From positions 1-39,013 of the forward strand of contig JAZQYK010000051.1 in NCBI GenBank assembly GCA_045633505.1: a DNA stretch of 39,013 nucleotides. The letters are read 5' to 3'. A program made the position numbers and the translations under genes. How positions within the stretch are numbered: the stretch's first letter is position 1; each line of letters starts with the position of its first letter. Positions 32,156-39,013 of this stretch are shown here, in pieces. Below the pieces are notes generated by a model. It had not been told where the DNA came from. It did no database searches and worked only from the letters and a program-made list of their open reading frames with translations. The DNA comes from Fimenecus sp045633505 (GTDB lineage: Bacteria > Bacillota > Clostridia > Oscillospirales > Acutalibacteraceae).

Positions 32156-32694
32156 AAGAATTACCAAAGAGAAAAAGTTTAAGGTTAAAGAATTACAATT
32201 ATAGTGGAAATGGTTGTTATTTTATTACAATTTGTACTCAAAATAAAACTCATTTGTTTGGCAGATACAATGTAGGGGCGATTCACGAATCACCCGCAAA
32301 TCACGCTAAAAACCGATGCATTGAATTGAATTTAAACGGTCAAATTGTAGAAAATGCAATCATAAAATTACCTGAACGATATAATGAAATTGAAATCGTT
32401 AATTATATTGTAATGCCTAACCACATACATTTGCTTGTTTCAATAAACAATGATATTGATTCGGAACGGGCGATTCGTGAATCGCCCCTACAACGCACTT
32501 TGCTCTCAAAGGCAATAGGTTATTTTAAAATGAATGTGAGTAAGGAAATACACAAATTGAATCCTTTGATTGACATTTGGCAACGTGGGTTTGTTGACCA
32601 CATAATCCGAAATCAAACGGATTTTGAATATCATTGGAACTACATTGAATACAATGCGTTGAAGGAATATCCTTTAAAGGAAGAAAAAATATGA
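32152..32694 (+). CDS. REP-associated tyrosine transposase (RAYT, Y1/IS200-like)
   Basis: A 180-aa HUH endonuclease. N-terminal KSLRLKNYNYSGNGCYFITICTQ, metal-binding HUH motif MPNHIHLLV (near 89-97) and a catalytic Tyr in the C-terminal helix (YHWNYIEYNA) fit the Y1 transposase domain. It has no flanking inverted repeats of an IS and would act on REP sequences. Two copies of a REP arm lie in inverted orientation inside the gene and are translated as VGAIHESP and RAIRESP. The gene fits between sua5 and coaE with 4-nt overlaps at both ends and a duplicated AATATGAAA at the junctions. Confidence 0.88.
   Translation: MKELPKRKSLRLKNYNYSGNGCYFITICTQNKTHLFGRYNVGAIHESPANHAKNRCIELNLNGQIVENAIIKLPERYNEIEIVNYIVMPNHIHLLVSINNDIDSERAIRESPLQRTLLSKAIGYFKMNVSKEIHKLNPLIDIWQRGFVDHIIRNQTDFEYHWNYIEYNALKEYPLKEEKI
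32271..32492. repeat. Inverted REP arms inside the RAYT gene
   Basis: A 21-bp arm starting TGTAGGGGCGATTC (32271-32291) and its perfect complement (32472-32492) lie 180 nt apart and enclose the HUH-coding region. Each arm also continues into a small hairpin of its own (for example GGGCGATT-CGTG-AATCGCCC at the right). GTAG at the foot matches the REP layout known from RAYT substrates. Confidence 0.8.
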
Positions 32695-33281
32695 AAATAA
32701 TCGGTCTTACGGGACTTACGGGGGCTGGCAAAAGCACCGTTGCGCAAAAGTTAATGGCATACGGTTGTTATCACATTGATGCTGACAAGGTTGCCCGTGA
32801 AGTTATAAACAACGATGAAACTGTCAAGAATAAATTAAAAGAGCGTTTCGGTGACGACGTTATCAATGCTGACGGCACAACAAACCGTCCTGTTTTGGCA
32901 TCGCGCGCCTTTGCTGATGAGCAAAGCACCTTTGATTTAAACGCCATTACCCACCCTGCCGTGACAGAAGAAATCAAATCCATTATAAAGGATATGGAAG
33001 AGGTTGGATATCGCGGTGTGATTATCGATGCCATTGCTCTTTTTGAAAGCGGTGAGGATGAACTTTGCGACTTTACTGTTGCAGTTGTAGCACCGAAAGA
33101 AATCCGCCTTGAGAGAATAATGAAGCGGGACAATATCACCGAAGAAAAAGCGCTTGAAAGAATAAATGCACAAAAAGATGAAAACTTTTTTACTGAAAAA
33201 GCCGATTTTGTGCTGTGGAATTATCCGCCCTATGACTTGAATGTAGAAATCAAGCCAATCACGTTACAATTAGGAATATAA
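32691..33281 (+). CDS. coaE: Dephospho-CoA kinase
   Basis: Last step of coenzyme A synthesis: phosphorylates the ribose 3'-OH of dephospho-CoA. The P-loop GLTGLTGAGKST (4-15), DADKVAREV (near 27) and THPAV with the downstream VVIDAIALFESG block match CoaE. Length 196 aa is normal. The ribosome binding site AAAGGAAG lies within the end of the RAYT gene, and the ATG overlaps the RAYT stop. Confidence 0.95.
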   Translation: MKIIGLTGLTGAGKSTVAQKLMAYGCYHIDADKVAREVINNDETVKNKLKERFGDDVINADGTTNRPVLASRAFADEQSTFDLNAITHPAVTEEIKSIIKDMEEVGYRGVIIDAIALFESGEDELCDFTVAVVAPKEIRLERIMKRDNITEEKALERINAQKDENFFTEKADFVLWNYPPYDLNVEIKPITLQLGI

Positions 33282-33300
33282 CCGAAAGGAGTTTATAAAT

Positions 33301-34692
33301 ATGGATATGAACGAAATGAAAAAGGAACTTTTCTATGAGCCGAAACACGCTATGGAAATCATTGATGAGGCAACTGTGAAATCGGCTGACGATTTTTGCG
33401 AAGGCTACAAGGCTTATCTCGACTTTGCAAAAATTGAAAGAGAATCTGTTGAGTTTTTTGTAGCAGAGGCTATTAAAAGAGGTTATACAGAATTCGATAA
33501 TAAGAAGAAATATAATGCTGGTGACAAGGTTTATTTCAACAATCGAAACAAGGCGATTATTCTCTGTGTAATCGGTAAAAAAGATATTAGCGAGGGTGTT
33601 AAAATCTCTGCCGCACACATTGACTCCCCCCGTCTTGACCTTAAACCCAACCCACTTTATGAGGATTCAAGCCTTGCATATTTCAAGACGCACTATTACG
33701 GCGGTATTAAAAAATATCAATGGACTGCTATTCCATTGGCACTTCACGGCGTTGTTATCAAGGCAAATGGCGAAAGTGTAAAAGTAAATATCGGCGAAGA
33801 CGAAAATGACCCACAATTCTGTGTTACTGACCTTCTTCCACATCTTGCACAGGACCAGATGAAGCAGACAATGAGTGATGGCATCAAGGGTGAACAACTT
33901 AATATTTTAATCGGTAGCCGTCCATTCTCAAAGGACGAGGGAAGCGATAAAGTAAAACTCAATATCATTAAAATACTCAACGAAAAATATGGTATTACTG
34001 AAAGTGATTTCTTGAGCGCAGAGCTCGAATTAGTTCCTGCATTCAAGGCTCGTGACATTGGTCTTGACAGAAGTATGATTGGTGCTTATGGTCACGACGA
34101 TAAGGTTTGTGCTTATCCTGCGGCTCAGGCTATTTTCAACATTGAAAATCCTGAATATACTTGCCTTACTGTTCTTACTGACAAGGAAGAAATTGGCTCC
34201 GACGGTAACACAGGTCTGAACTCGTCATATATGAAATACTTTATCCACGATTTAGCAGTTATGGGTGGTGCTGAGCCTTGGAGAGTAATGTCAAAGTCAG
34301 AATGTCTTTCTGCTGATGTTAACGCAGCATTTGACCCAACATTCCCTGAAGTAAGCGAGAGAAAGAACTGTTCATTCATCAACAATGGTGTTGTTATTAC
34401 AAAATATACAGGTGCTCGTGGTAAGAGTGGCACTTCTGACGCATCCGCTGAATATATGGGTAAAATCCGCAGAATGCTCAACGCAAACGACGTTGTATGG
34501 CAGATTGGTGAGCTTGGCAAGGTTGATGCAGGTGGCGGCGGAACAGTTGCTATGTATGTTGCAAATCTCGATATTGACACAATTGACCTTGGTGTGCCTG
34601 TACTTTCAATGCATGCACCTTTGGAAGTTGTTTCAAAACTTGATGTTTATATGGCATATCGTGCATTCAAAGTGTTCTTTGAGCAGAAATAA
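33301..34692 (+). CDS. apeA: M18 family aminopeptidase
   Basis: Dinuclear zinc exopeptidase that removes N-terminal residues, with preference for acidic ones in many relatives. The 463-aa protein shows AAHIDSPRLDLKPNPLYED (His and Asp ligands, near 102-120), TDKEEIGSDGNTG (Glu base and ligand, near 296-308) and the final SMHAPLEVVSKLD (His ligand, near 434). Cytoplasmic; no signal peptide. AAAGGAG lies 10 nt upstream. A piece of its 3' end is repeated at 35182. Confidence 0.93.
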   Translation: MDMNEMKKELFYEPKHAMEIIDEATVKSADDFCEGYKAYLDFAKIERESVEFFVAEAIKRGYTEFDNKKKYNAGDKVYFNNRNKAIILCVIGKKDISEGVKISAAHIDSPRLDLKPNPLYEDSSLAYFKTHYYGGIKKYQWTAIPLALHGVVIKANGESVKVNIGEDENDPQFCVTDLLPHLAQDQMKQTMSDGIKGEQLNILIGSRPFSKDEGSDKVKLNIIKILNEKYGITESDFLSAELELVPAFKARDIGLDRSMIGAYGHDDKVCAYPAAQAIFNIENPEYTCLTVLTDKEEIGSDGNTGLNSSYMKYFIHDLAVMGGAEPWRVMSKSECLSADVNAAFDPTFPEVSERKNCSFINNGVVITKYTGARGKSGTSDASAEYMGKIRRMLNANDVVWQIGELGKVDAGGGGTVAMYVANLDIDTIDLGVPVLSMHAPLEVVSKLDVYMAYRAFKVFFEQK

Positions 34693-34698
34693 ATAGAA

Positions 34699-34727
34699 TG
34701 CAAAATGCAAAGTGCAAAGCGCAAAAT
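34699..34727 (+). repeat. Heptamer array behind apeA
   Basis: Four tandem 7-nt units of the type TGCAAAR/CGCAAAA directly after the aminopeptidase stop, in its sense orientation. Similar arrays occur at 35210-35240 (same orientation) and 35403-35434 (opposite). Confidence 0.6.
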
Positions 34728-34740
34728 TGATGTAAACAAA

Positions 34741-34775
34741 AATCATAACCACCAGTTAAACTGGTGGTTATGATT
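34741..34775. terminator. Bidirectional terminator
   Basis: Perfect 15-bp stem (34741-34755 with 34761-34775), 5-nt loop, with A-rich and T-rich flanks. It separates the aminopeptidase gene from the convergent gene at 34776. Confidence 0.85.
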
Positions 34776-35099
34776 TTATCCGTTATTCTCACTATTTGCT
34801 AATGATTCATCGAGTTCTTCTTGCAATTGAATAACATTTTCTAAATAATCTGAATCATCCAATTCATCAATCTTGTTTGTTGCCACACCGCTGATTACGT
34901 ATGACAATACTAACAACACTGCAAGTACAATCGAAACAATTCCTGCTATTTTTTTGCCTTTCTTCAACTGTTCTTTCTTCTTTGATAAAACAGTAAGAAC
35001 AATTGTTGCTATTATAGCAATAATTAAAGCTGGAATTATTATGTTGACACGTGCCATAACTGAAGAATAAAGCAAGTTTTCTGCAAATTCTAAGGTCAT
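34776..35099 (-). CDS. Small two-TM protein, unknown function
   Basis: A 107-aa membrane protein: helices at about 18-38 and 48-68, separated by a very basic loop (KKKEQLKKGKK), then an acidic tail (DELDDSDYLENVIQLQEELDESLANSENNG). GAAGGAG precedes the ATG. It stands alone in a repeat-rich area and is bracketed by two copies of the aminopeptidase 3' end, which suggests a recent insertion. No family is recognised. Confidence 0.65.
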   Translation of the reverse strand: MTLEFAENLLYSSVMARVNIIIPALIIAIIATIVLTVLSKKKEQLKKGKKIAGIVSIVLAVLLVLSYVISGVATNKIDELDDSDYLENVIQLQEELDESLANSENNG

Positions 35100-35181
35100 A
35101 TTATTTTCTCCTTCCTCTTTTTTAAAAAATTATAAAAAAAATAAGAATAAAAAACAATACTCCATTGGCATACACCCATAT

Positions 35182-35240
35182 AAAAGTTTCTTTGAGCAGA
35201 AATAAATAAGTGCAAAACGCATAACGCAAAGCGCAAAATT
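35182..35240 (+). repeat. Degenerate second copy of the apeA 3' end and heptamer array
   Basis: TTCTTTGAGCAGAAATAAATA occurs both at the end of the aminopeptidase gene (34675-34695) and here (35189-35209). In both places it is followed by a heptamer array ending GCAAAGCGCAAAATT. The copy would still encode FFEQK and a stop. The two copies flank the 34776-35099 gene as direct repeats. Confidence 0.7.
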
Positions 35241-35271
35241 AAGGCAGAGGTTTCTCTCTGCCTTTTTGTTT
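35241..35271 (+). terminator. Terminator behind the duplicated apeA 3' end
   Basis: Stem AAGGCAGAG (35241-35249) with CTCTGCCTT (35256-35264), 6-nt loop, followed by a T-rich tail. It probably was the original terminator of the aminopeptidase gene before the intervening segment arrived. Confidence 0.8.
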
Positions 35272-35308
35272 TGTAAATTTGAATTTGTCGGGCTCATTTA
35301 TTGTAAGC

Positions 35309-35383
35309 GTAGGGCGGGGGCTTGCTCCCGCCGAAATAGGTAACAGCTTCACTTTGGACGGCGGGAGCAAGCCCCCGCCCTAC
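35309..35383. repeat. Long perfect inverted repeat, GTAG-type REP pair
   Basis: Two perfect 24-nt arms (35309-35332 and 35360-35383), starting GTAGGGCGGGGGCTTGC, around a 27-nt centre. It is much richer in G and C than its surroundings. With GTAG at both feet it is another head-to-head REP pair, different in arm sequence from those at 16743 and 32271. Confidence 0.75.
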
Positions 35384-35402
35384 ACATATTTCGTCGAACA
35401 TT

Positions 35403-35434
35403 CATTTTGCACTTTGCATTTTGCACTTTGCATT
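35403..35434 (-). repeat. Heptamer array behind dpaB
   Basis: Four tandem TGCAAAR units on the minus strand, about 30 nt after the dpaB stop and in its sense orientation, mirroring the array behind apeA. Confidence 0.6.
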
Positions 35435-35465
35435 CAGTTAGACAAACTCCAATTTATTGACTTCC

Positions 35466-36041
35466 TTACAACAACATTGGTTGCGGTTGGGTATTTGTTG
35501 CAAACACTTCTCTCACTGTGTCAGGGATATAATCAAAATCTGCTACGATTGAATTCGGTTTGTTGATATAGTCATCCTGTCGCATAGGTACAAAATAAAT
35601 ATGTTTACTATTCATTAGTGTGCCGATATTTCTTGCAGATGTACCAAGTGCATCGTTGGTTGAAACCGCAATTACAACAGGTCGTTGATTTCTCAAATGT
35701 GCCTTTGTTGCAAGAGTTACTGACGTGTCACTTATACCATTTGCAAGTTTTCCCAAAGTATTGCCCGTGCAAGGCGCAATAATCAGCATATCAAGTAATT
35801 CTTTCGGACCGATTGGCTCTGCACCGCTTATTGTGTATATAATTTTTTCGCCACAAAGCTGTTCGATTTCTTCACAGAAATCTCTTGCTTGGCCGAAACG
35901 CGTATCCGTCGTGTATGCATTATATGACATTATAGGAATTACTCTATAACCGTCATCAATCAGTTTTTTAATTTGTGGGATTACCTTTTTAAACGTACAA
36001 AACGAGCCGCAAAGCGCAAATCCCACAGTCTTTTTGTTCAT
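35466..36041 (-). CDS. dpaB: Dipicolinate synthase subunit B
   Basis: Flavin-dependent subunit (flavoprotein/Dfp-like fold, 191 aa) that oxidises dihydrodipicolinate to dipicolinic acid in the mother cell during sporulation. Family blocks GFALCGSFCTFKKV (near 7-20), ISGAEPIGPKELLD, APCTGNTLGKLANGISDTSVTLA (near 90-112) and RPVVIAVSTNDALG are present. It overlaps the dpaA stop by 4 bases. Its presence shows a genome able to make spore-core dipicolinate. Confidence 0.95.
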   Translation of the reverse strand: MNKKTVGFALCGSFCTFKKVIPQIKKLIDDGYRVIPIMSYNAYTTDTRFGQARDFCEEIEQLCGEKIIYTISGAEPIGPKELLDMLIIAPCTGNTLGKLANGISDTSVTLATKAHLRNQRPVVIAVSTNDALGTSARNIGTLMNSKHIYFVPMRQDDYINKPNSIVADFDYIPDTVREVFATNTQPQPMLL

Positions 36042-36889
36042 AGGGTTTCCTCCCCTTGTAAAAATTCTTCAATTGTTTTACCAATAATTTCACCTGCGGT
36101 TTTAGGTGTGTATTTTCCCGGTAGTGAGAATGCTTTGACCACGTCAATTCCATATTTTCTTGCCACGTCAAAATCCACACCGTAAGGACTTGATGCAAGT
36201 TCAATAATTTTGCTGTCTTTTTTCATATTTGCAATTACTTCTTTTGAGATAATCTGTGACGGCACTGTATTTATAATCAAATCAAAACCGTTTGCGAAAT
36301 CAGGAAGTTTTGTTATGGACTGCGCCTTACAGCCCTTGATTTTTGCATCCTCCCGTTGAGAAGGATTTCGTGCAAAAACTGTAACGTCGCAGGAAAGTGA
36401 CGTGAGAATACTTGCCGTTTCTTTTGCCACTCTGCCGAAGCCTGTAATTGCGTATTTTCCTAAAGGCAGAGCAAAATCAACGTGTTCAAGTATGATTTTC
36501 AGAGCACCGAAGGCTGTGAGGACTGCATTCTTTTCAATAATTGAGTCATCGTAATAATCTATAAACGGAATTTCAGTTTCACGAAGCCGCGACAATAAAT
36601 CCCCTTTGATTATTCCCCCAAAGACAACGTTATCCTTGCCTAAAAACGATAATAGTCGTTCAATGGAAATCTCTTTTTTAGAGAAGGGCATATTAACGGC
36701 TTTTCCGCTTCTTGTTGCAGGTAAAGGCAGAATGATTGCTGAATTGTCCTTAATCATACCTTTAAGTTTATCTGCATCGTCATCCCAATCGAAAAGGCCG
36801 TAGGAACACACCTCTAAACCCTGTTTCGACAAATACTCCTTTAAATATTTCTGCCTTTTATCTCCACCGACGATTACTATGTTTCTCAT
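36038..36889 (-). CDS. dpaA: Dipicolinate synthase subunit A
   Basis: NAD(P)-binding partner of DpaB (SpoVFA). The 283-aa protein has an N-terminal substrate domain and a second Rossmann domain with ITGFGRVAKETASILTSL (near 148-165) and the INTVPSQIISKEVI block, as in D-isomer dehydrogenase-like folds. Start 36889 (MRNIVIVGGDKRQ) has GAGGAG upstream; the in-frame GTG six bases earlier is less likely. First gene of the dpaAB pair; expression during sporulation is expected from the family, but no clear sigma-K box was identified. Confidence 0.95.
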   Translation of the reverse strand: MRNIVIVGGDKRQKYLKEYLSKQGLEVCSYGLFDWDDDADKLKGMIKDNSAIILPLPATRSGKAVNMPFSKKEISIERLLSFLGKDNVVFGGIIKGDLLSRLRETEIPFIDYYDDSIIEKNAVLTAFGALKIILEHVDFALPLGKYAITGFGRVAKETASILTSLSCDVTVFARNPSQREDAKIKGCKAQSITKLPDFANGFDLIINTVPSQIISKEVIANMKKDSKIIELASSPYGVDFDVARKYGIDVVKAFSLPGKYTPKTAGEIIGKTIEEFLQGEETL

Positions 36890-36934
36890 AAACACTCCTC
36901 CTCACACATCACTTTCATAATAGTGAAAATACAA

Positions 36935-37085
36935 CTTTTGCACAGCAAAAATATCACTCAATCTGTAAGATTGAATATCACTATTGTTGAAAACAATAAT
37001 ACCACTTTTGTTATAAGTGATATTGCTGACGCAGTGATATTACTTTGTAGTGTTATTGCTAACGCAGTTATATTTGCTTCGCAAG
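36935..37085. repeat. Array of short hairpins between dpaA and murC
   Basis: About eight small inverted repeats spaced 15-24 nt apart, for example TCAATC-tgtaa-GATTGA, ATTGTT-gaa-AACAAT, CACTT-ttgtt-ATAAGTG and TTTGC-TTC-GCAAG, separated by variants of ATATCACT. It fills most of the 325-base spacer upstream of both genes. The open frame read through it (36923-37162) is not a protein gene. Confidence 0.6.
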
Positions 37086-37169
37086 TTCAGTTTTTGAGTA
37101 CAAAAACAAATGTAACATCTCTGTTTCTACTACCAATGTATGATTTTTTAAAATTTTGGTGATTAGGGG

Positions 37170-37198
37170 TTTAAATTTTTGTGAAAATACAATATAAT
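37170..37198 (+). promoter_or_regulatory. Possible promoter of murC
   Basis: TTTAAA (37170-37175), 17-nt spacer, perfect TATAAT (37193-37198). The -10 is convincing and the -35 weak. The message would start very near the ribosome binding site GGTGAT (37206-37211). Confidence 0.45.
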
Positions 37199-37215
37199 AG
37201 TGAATGGTGATAAAA

Positions 37216-38601
37216 ATGAATGAAATTTCAAAGGTTTTAGAAACTGTAAAAACAATACATTTTATAGGAATTGGCGGAAGTGGTATGTGTCCACTTGCCG
37301 AAATTCTTCATAGCAGAGGTTATACACTTCAAGGCTCTGACAACAACGAAAGCTCCATTGTTGACCGTATTCGCAAAATGGGAATAAAGGTTATGATGGG
37401 ACAAAGAGCTGAAAATATTGAAGGGGCAGGAATGGTTGTATATTCTGCTGCTATTTCAAAGGAAAATCCTGAGCTTAAAGCTGCACTTGAAAGTGGTATT
37501 CCAACATTCCAACGAGCAGAATTATTAGGTGAGGTTTCTCGTCAATTTTCTAACTGCATCGGTATTTGCGGCACTCACGGAAAAACCACCGTTACTTCAC
37601 TTACTGTACAGACAATGATTGAAGCAGGACTTGACCCATCTGCAGTAATCGGCGGAAAGTTACCACTTACCAACTCTTATGGTAGAGTTGGCAAAACCGA
37701 AACTATCGTTATGGAATCCTGTGAATATCAGGACACTTTTCTTAAAATGAGTCCTGATGTTGCGGTTATTCTCAATATTGACGAAGACCACCTTGAATAC
37801 TTCAAGACAATGGAAAACCTCATTGCAAGTTTCACTAAGTTTGCATCTTCTGCTACAAAGGCAGTAATTTATAACGGCGATGACGAAAACACCCTTAAAG
37901 CCATAAAGGACATTAAGGGCAAGGAAATGATTTCATTCGGTTTCGATAAGAAAAATGATTACTATGCTGAAAATGTTGAGGAATACAAGGGTGCATTCAC
38001 AAAATTTGATGTTATGTGCAAGGGCGAAAAATTAGGCGCCGTTGAGCTTTCAATCCCAGGTATCCACAATGTGCTTAATGCACTTGCTGCTATTGCTAGT
38101 GCAATTTATTCAGGCGCAAAATTTGAGGATTGCATTAAAGGTTTACAAGAATTCAAGGGTGCAGGTCGTCGTTTTGAAGACCTTGGCACATACAACGGAA
38201 TCGATTTTGTTGACGATTACGCTCATCATCCTGCCGAACTTAAGGTTACTCTTGAGGCTGCTATGAAAATGGGCTATAACACGGTATGGGCAGTATTCCA
38301 GCCATTTACTTATTCAAGAACTGCAATGCATTTCGACGAGTTTGTTGATGTGCTTAAAATTCCTGACCGTTGTGTTATGACTGAAATTATGGGCTCACGA
38401 GAAGTTAATACTTATGACATTTACACATCACAATTAGCAGAAAAAATACCAAATTCAGTTTGGTTTAATACACAAGAAGAAGTTGCAGATTACGTTGTAA
38501 ATCACGCAAAAGCTGGAGATTTAGTTCTTACAATGGGTTGTGGCGACATTTACAAATCTGCATTTATGATGATTGAGAGACTTAAAAATGGTACAGTTTA
38601 A
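37216..38601 (+). CDS. murC: UDP-N-acetylmuramate--L-alanine ligase
   Basis: Adds L-alanine to UDP-MurNAc in peptidoglycan synthesis. The 461-aa protein has the N-terminal Rossmann motif HFIGIGGSGMCPLAEIL, the ATP-binding GICGTHGKTTVTSL (near 119-132), NIDEDHLEYF, and the C-terminal DDYAHHPAE block (near 336). Start 37216 follows GGTGAT at good spacing; the same arrangement is seen at asnA. The ung gene begins inside its last codons. Confidence 0.96.
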   Translation: MNEISKVLETVKTIHFIGIGGSGMCPLAEILHSRGYTLQGSDNNESSIVDRIRKMGIKVMMGQRAENIEGAGMVVYSAAISKENPELKAALESGIPTFQRAELLGEVSRQFSNCIGICGTHGKTTVTSLTVQTMIEAGLDPSAVIGGKLPLTNSYGRVGKTETIVMESCEYQDTFLKMSPDVAVILNIDEDHLEYFKTMENLIASFTKFASSATKAVIYNGDDENTLKAIKDIKGKEMISFGFDKKNDYYAENVEEYKGAFTKFDVMCKGEKLGAVELSIPGIHNVLNALAAIASAIYSGAKFEDCIKGLQEFKGAGRRFEDLGTYNGIDFVDDYAHHPAELKVTLEAAMKMGYNTVWAVFQPFTYSRTAMHFDEFVDVLKIPDRCVMTEIMGSREVNTYDIYTSQLAEKIPNSVWFNTQEEVADYVVNHAKAGDLVLTMGCGDIYKSAFMMIERLKNGTV

Positions 38602-39013
38602 TAATAGTTGGGACATTCTCTTAAAAGACGAATTCAAAAAGCCATATTATCTTAATTTGAGAAAATTTTTGGTACAAGAATATAAAACACAAACCATATA
38701 CCCTGATATGAACAACATCTTTAATGCCTTAAAATACACAGACTATAAAGATGTTAAGGTTGTGATTTTAGGGCAAGACCCATATCACCAACCAAATCAG
38801 GCGCACGGACTTTGTTTTTCTGTACTTAAAGGCGTTAATCCCCCACCATCACTGCAGAATATGTATAAAGAAATCCACGCAGAGTATGGCTACCCTATTC
38901 CTGACCATGGTGAGCTTACATATTGGGCACAACAAGGCGTACTTTTAATGAACACAGTTTTAACTGTGCGAGAGAGTCAACCAAATTCACACAAGGGAAT
39001 GGGTTGGGAAATT
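38588..39013 (+). CDS. ung: Uracil-DNA glycosylase, 3' part outside window
   Basis: Removes uracil from DNA to start base excision repair. The 142 residues seen begin MVQFNNSWDILLKDEF and include the catalytic-water motif VVILGQDPYHQPNQAHGLCFSV (near 60-80; Asp in GQDPYH), PPPSLQNMYKEI and LLMNTVLTVRESQPNSH. About 80 residues, including the HPSP-type loop, are missing beyond position 39013. The ATG overlaps the murC end by 14 bases in another frame. Confidence 0.93.
   Translation, partial: MVQFNNSWDILLKDEFKKPYYLNLRKFLVQEYKTQTIYPDMNNIFNALKYTDYKDVKVVILGQDPYHQPNQAHGLCFSVLKGVNPPPSLQNMYKEIHAEYGYPIPDHGELTYWAQQGVLLMNTVLTVRESQPNSHKGMGWEI

Noticed and set aside
34699..35434. Heptamer arrays as a CRISPR-like locus
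   Set aside because: Units are 7 nt without spacers, so they are simple tandem repeats; no cas genes are present anywhere in the window.
35279..35566. 95-aa open frame on the plus strand
   Set aside because: It is made of the GTAG inverted repeat and heptamer array and overlaps the dpaB end in antisense.
36923..37162. 79-aa open frame on the plus strand
   Set aside because: It runs through the hairpin array, has no ribosome binding site and its sequence is explained by the repeat units.

Overview
The window looks like a stretch of chromosome from a spore-forming, anaerobic, low-to-moderate GC member of the Clostridia, probably an uncultured gut relative of the Oscillospiraceae/Ruminococcaceae. 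The reasons are AGGAGG-type ribosome binding sites, a clostridial rnfCDGEAB operon, both dipicolinate synthase subunits (a spore-core function), a DUF951 gene next to prfA, the Firmicutes order SRP RNA-dnaX-ybaB-recR, and fermentation-type genes with no respiratory oxidases. Genus cannot be read from the sequence alone.

Layout. 1-190: edge of a palindromic repeat and a terminator. 191-1684: galT. 1804-10406 (minus strand): one long operon, rnfC-D-G-E-A-B followed by an EetA-like NusG-II protein, an EetB-like Gx transporter, a lipoprotein with two FMN_bind-like repeats, and an ApbE flavin transferase. Together these suggest a ferredoxin-driven, ion-pumping Rnf complex with a flavin-based electron route to the outer face of the membrane. 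10704-11711: asnA, divergent from rnf. 11756-13609: a secreted ricin-lectin/metzincin protease (signal peptide broken by two homopolymer indels) and a membrane-anchored partner of possible NTR/TIMP-like fold. 14003-16699: malic enzyme followed by three tandem, divergent, two-TM paralogs of unknown function. 16883-19672: glpK with a translationally coupled small BECR/RelE-like domain protein, preceded by a GH20-like protein without its catalytic centre.

19765-24260 (plus): an information-processing block made of SRP RNA, dnaX, ybaB, recR, smpB, a zinc-ribbon/two-TM/BECR-like membrane protein, and tmRNA. 24285-25658: asnS. 25861-27888: a large secreted LCAT-like alpha/beta hydrolase with a Gly-rich segment and a C-terminal membrane anchor. 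27956-28882: an S1-domain RNA-binding protein. 29013-34692 (plus): DUF951, prfA, a TPR-like membrane protein, sua5 (tRNA t6A), a REP-associated transposase (RAYT) inserted between sua5 and coaE, coaE, and an M18 aminopeptidase. 34693-35465: a patchwork of repeats, terminators and one small membrane-protein gene. 35466-36889: dpaB and dpaA (minus). 36890-37215: a hairpin array. 37216-39013: murC and the start of ung, cut by the window end.

Most interesting points: the Rnf/Eet-like hybrid cluster whose lipoprotein carries AGCT in place of (S/T)GAT; BECR-like domains beside the ribosome-rescue genes smpB/ssrA and coupled to glpK; the protease with a possible inhibitor-like partner; the three-gene paralog family ending in GTYDA; and a RAYT gene that carries two inverted GTAG-type REP sequences inside its own reading frame, with matching REP pairs elsewhere in the window. 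No CRISPR array, rRNA, tRNA or prophage was seen.
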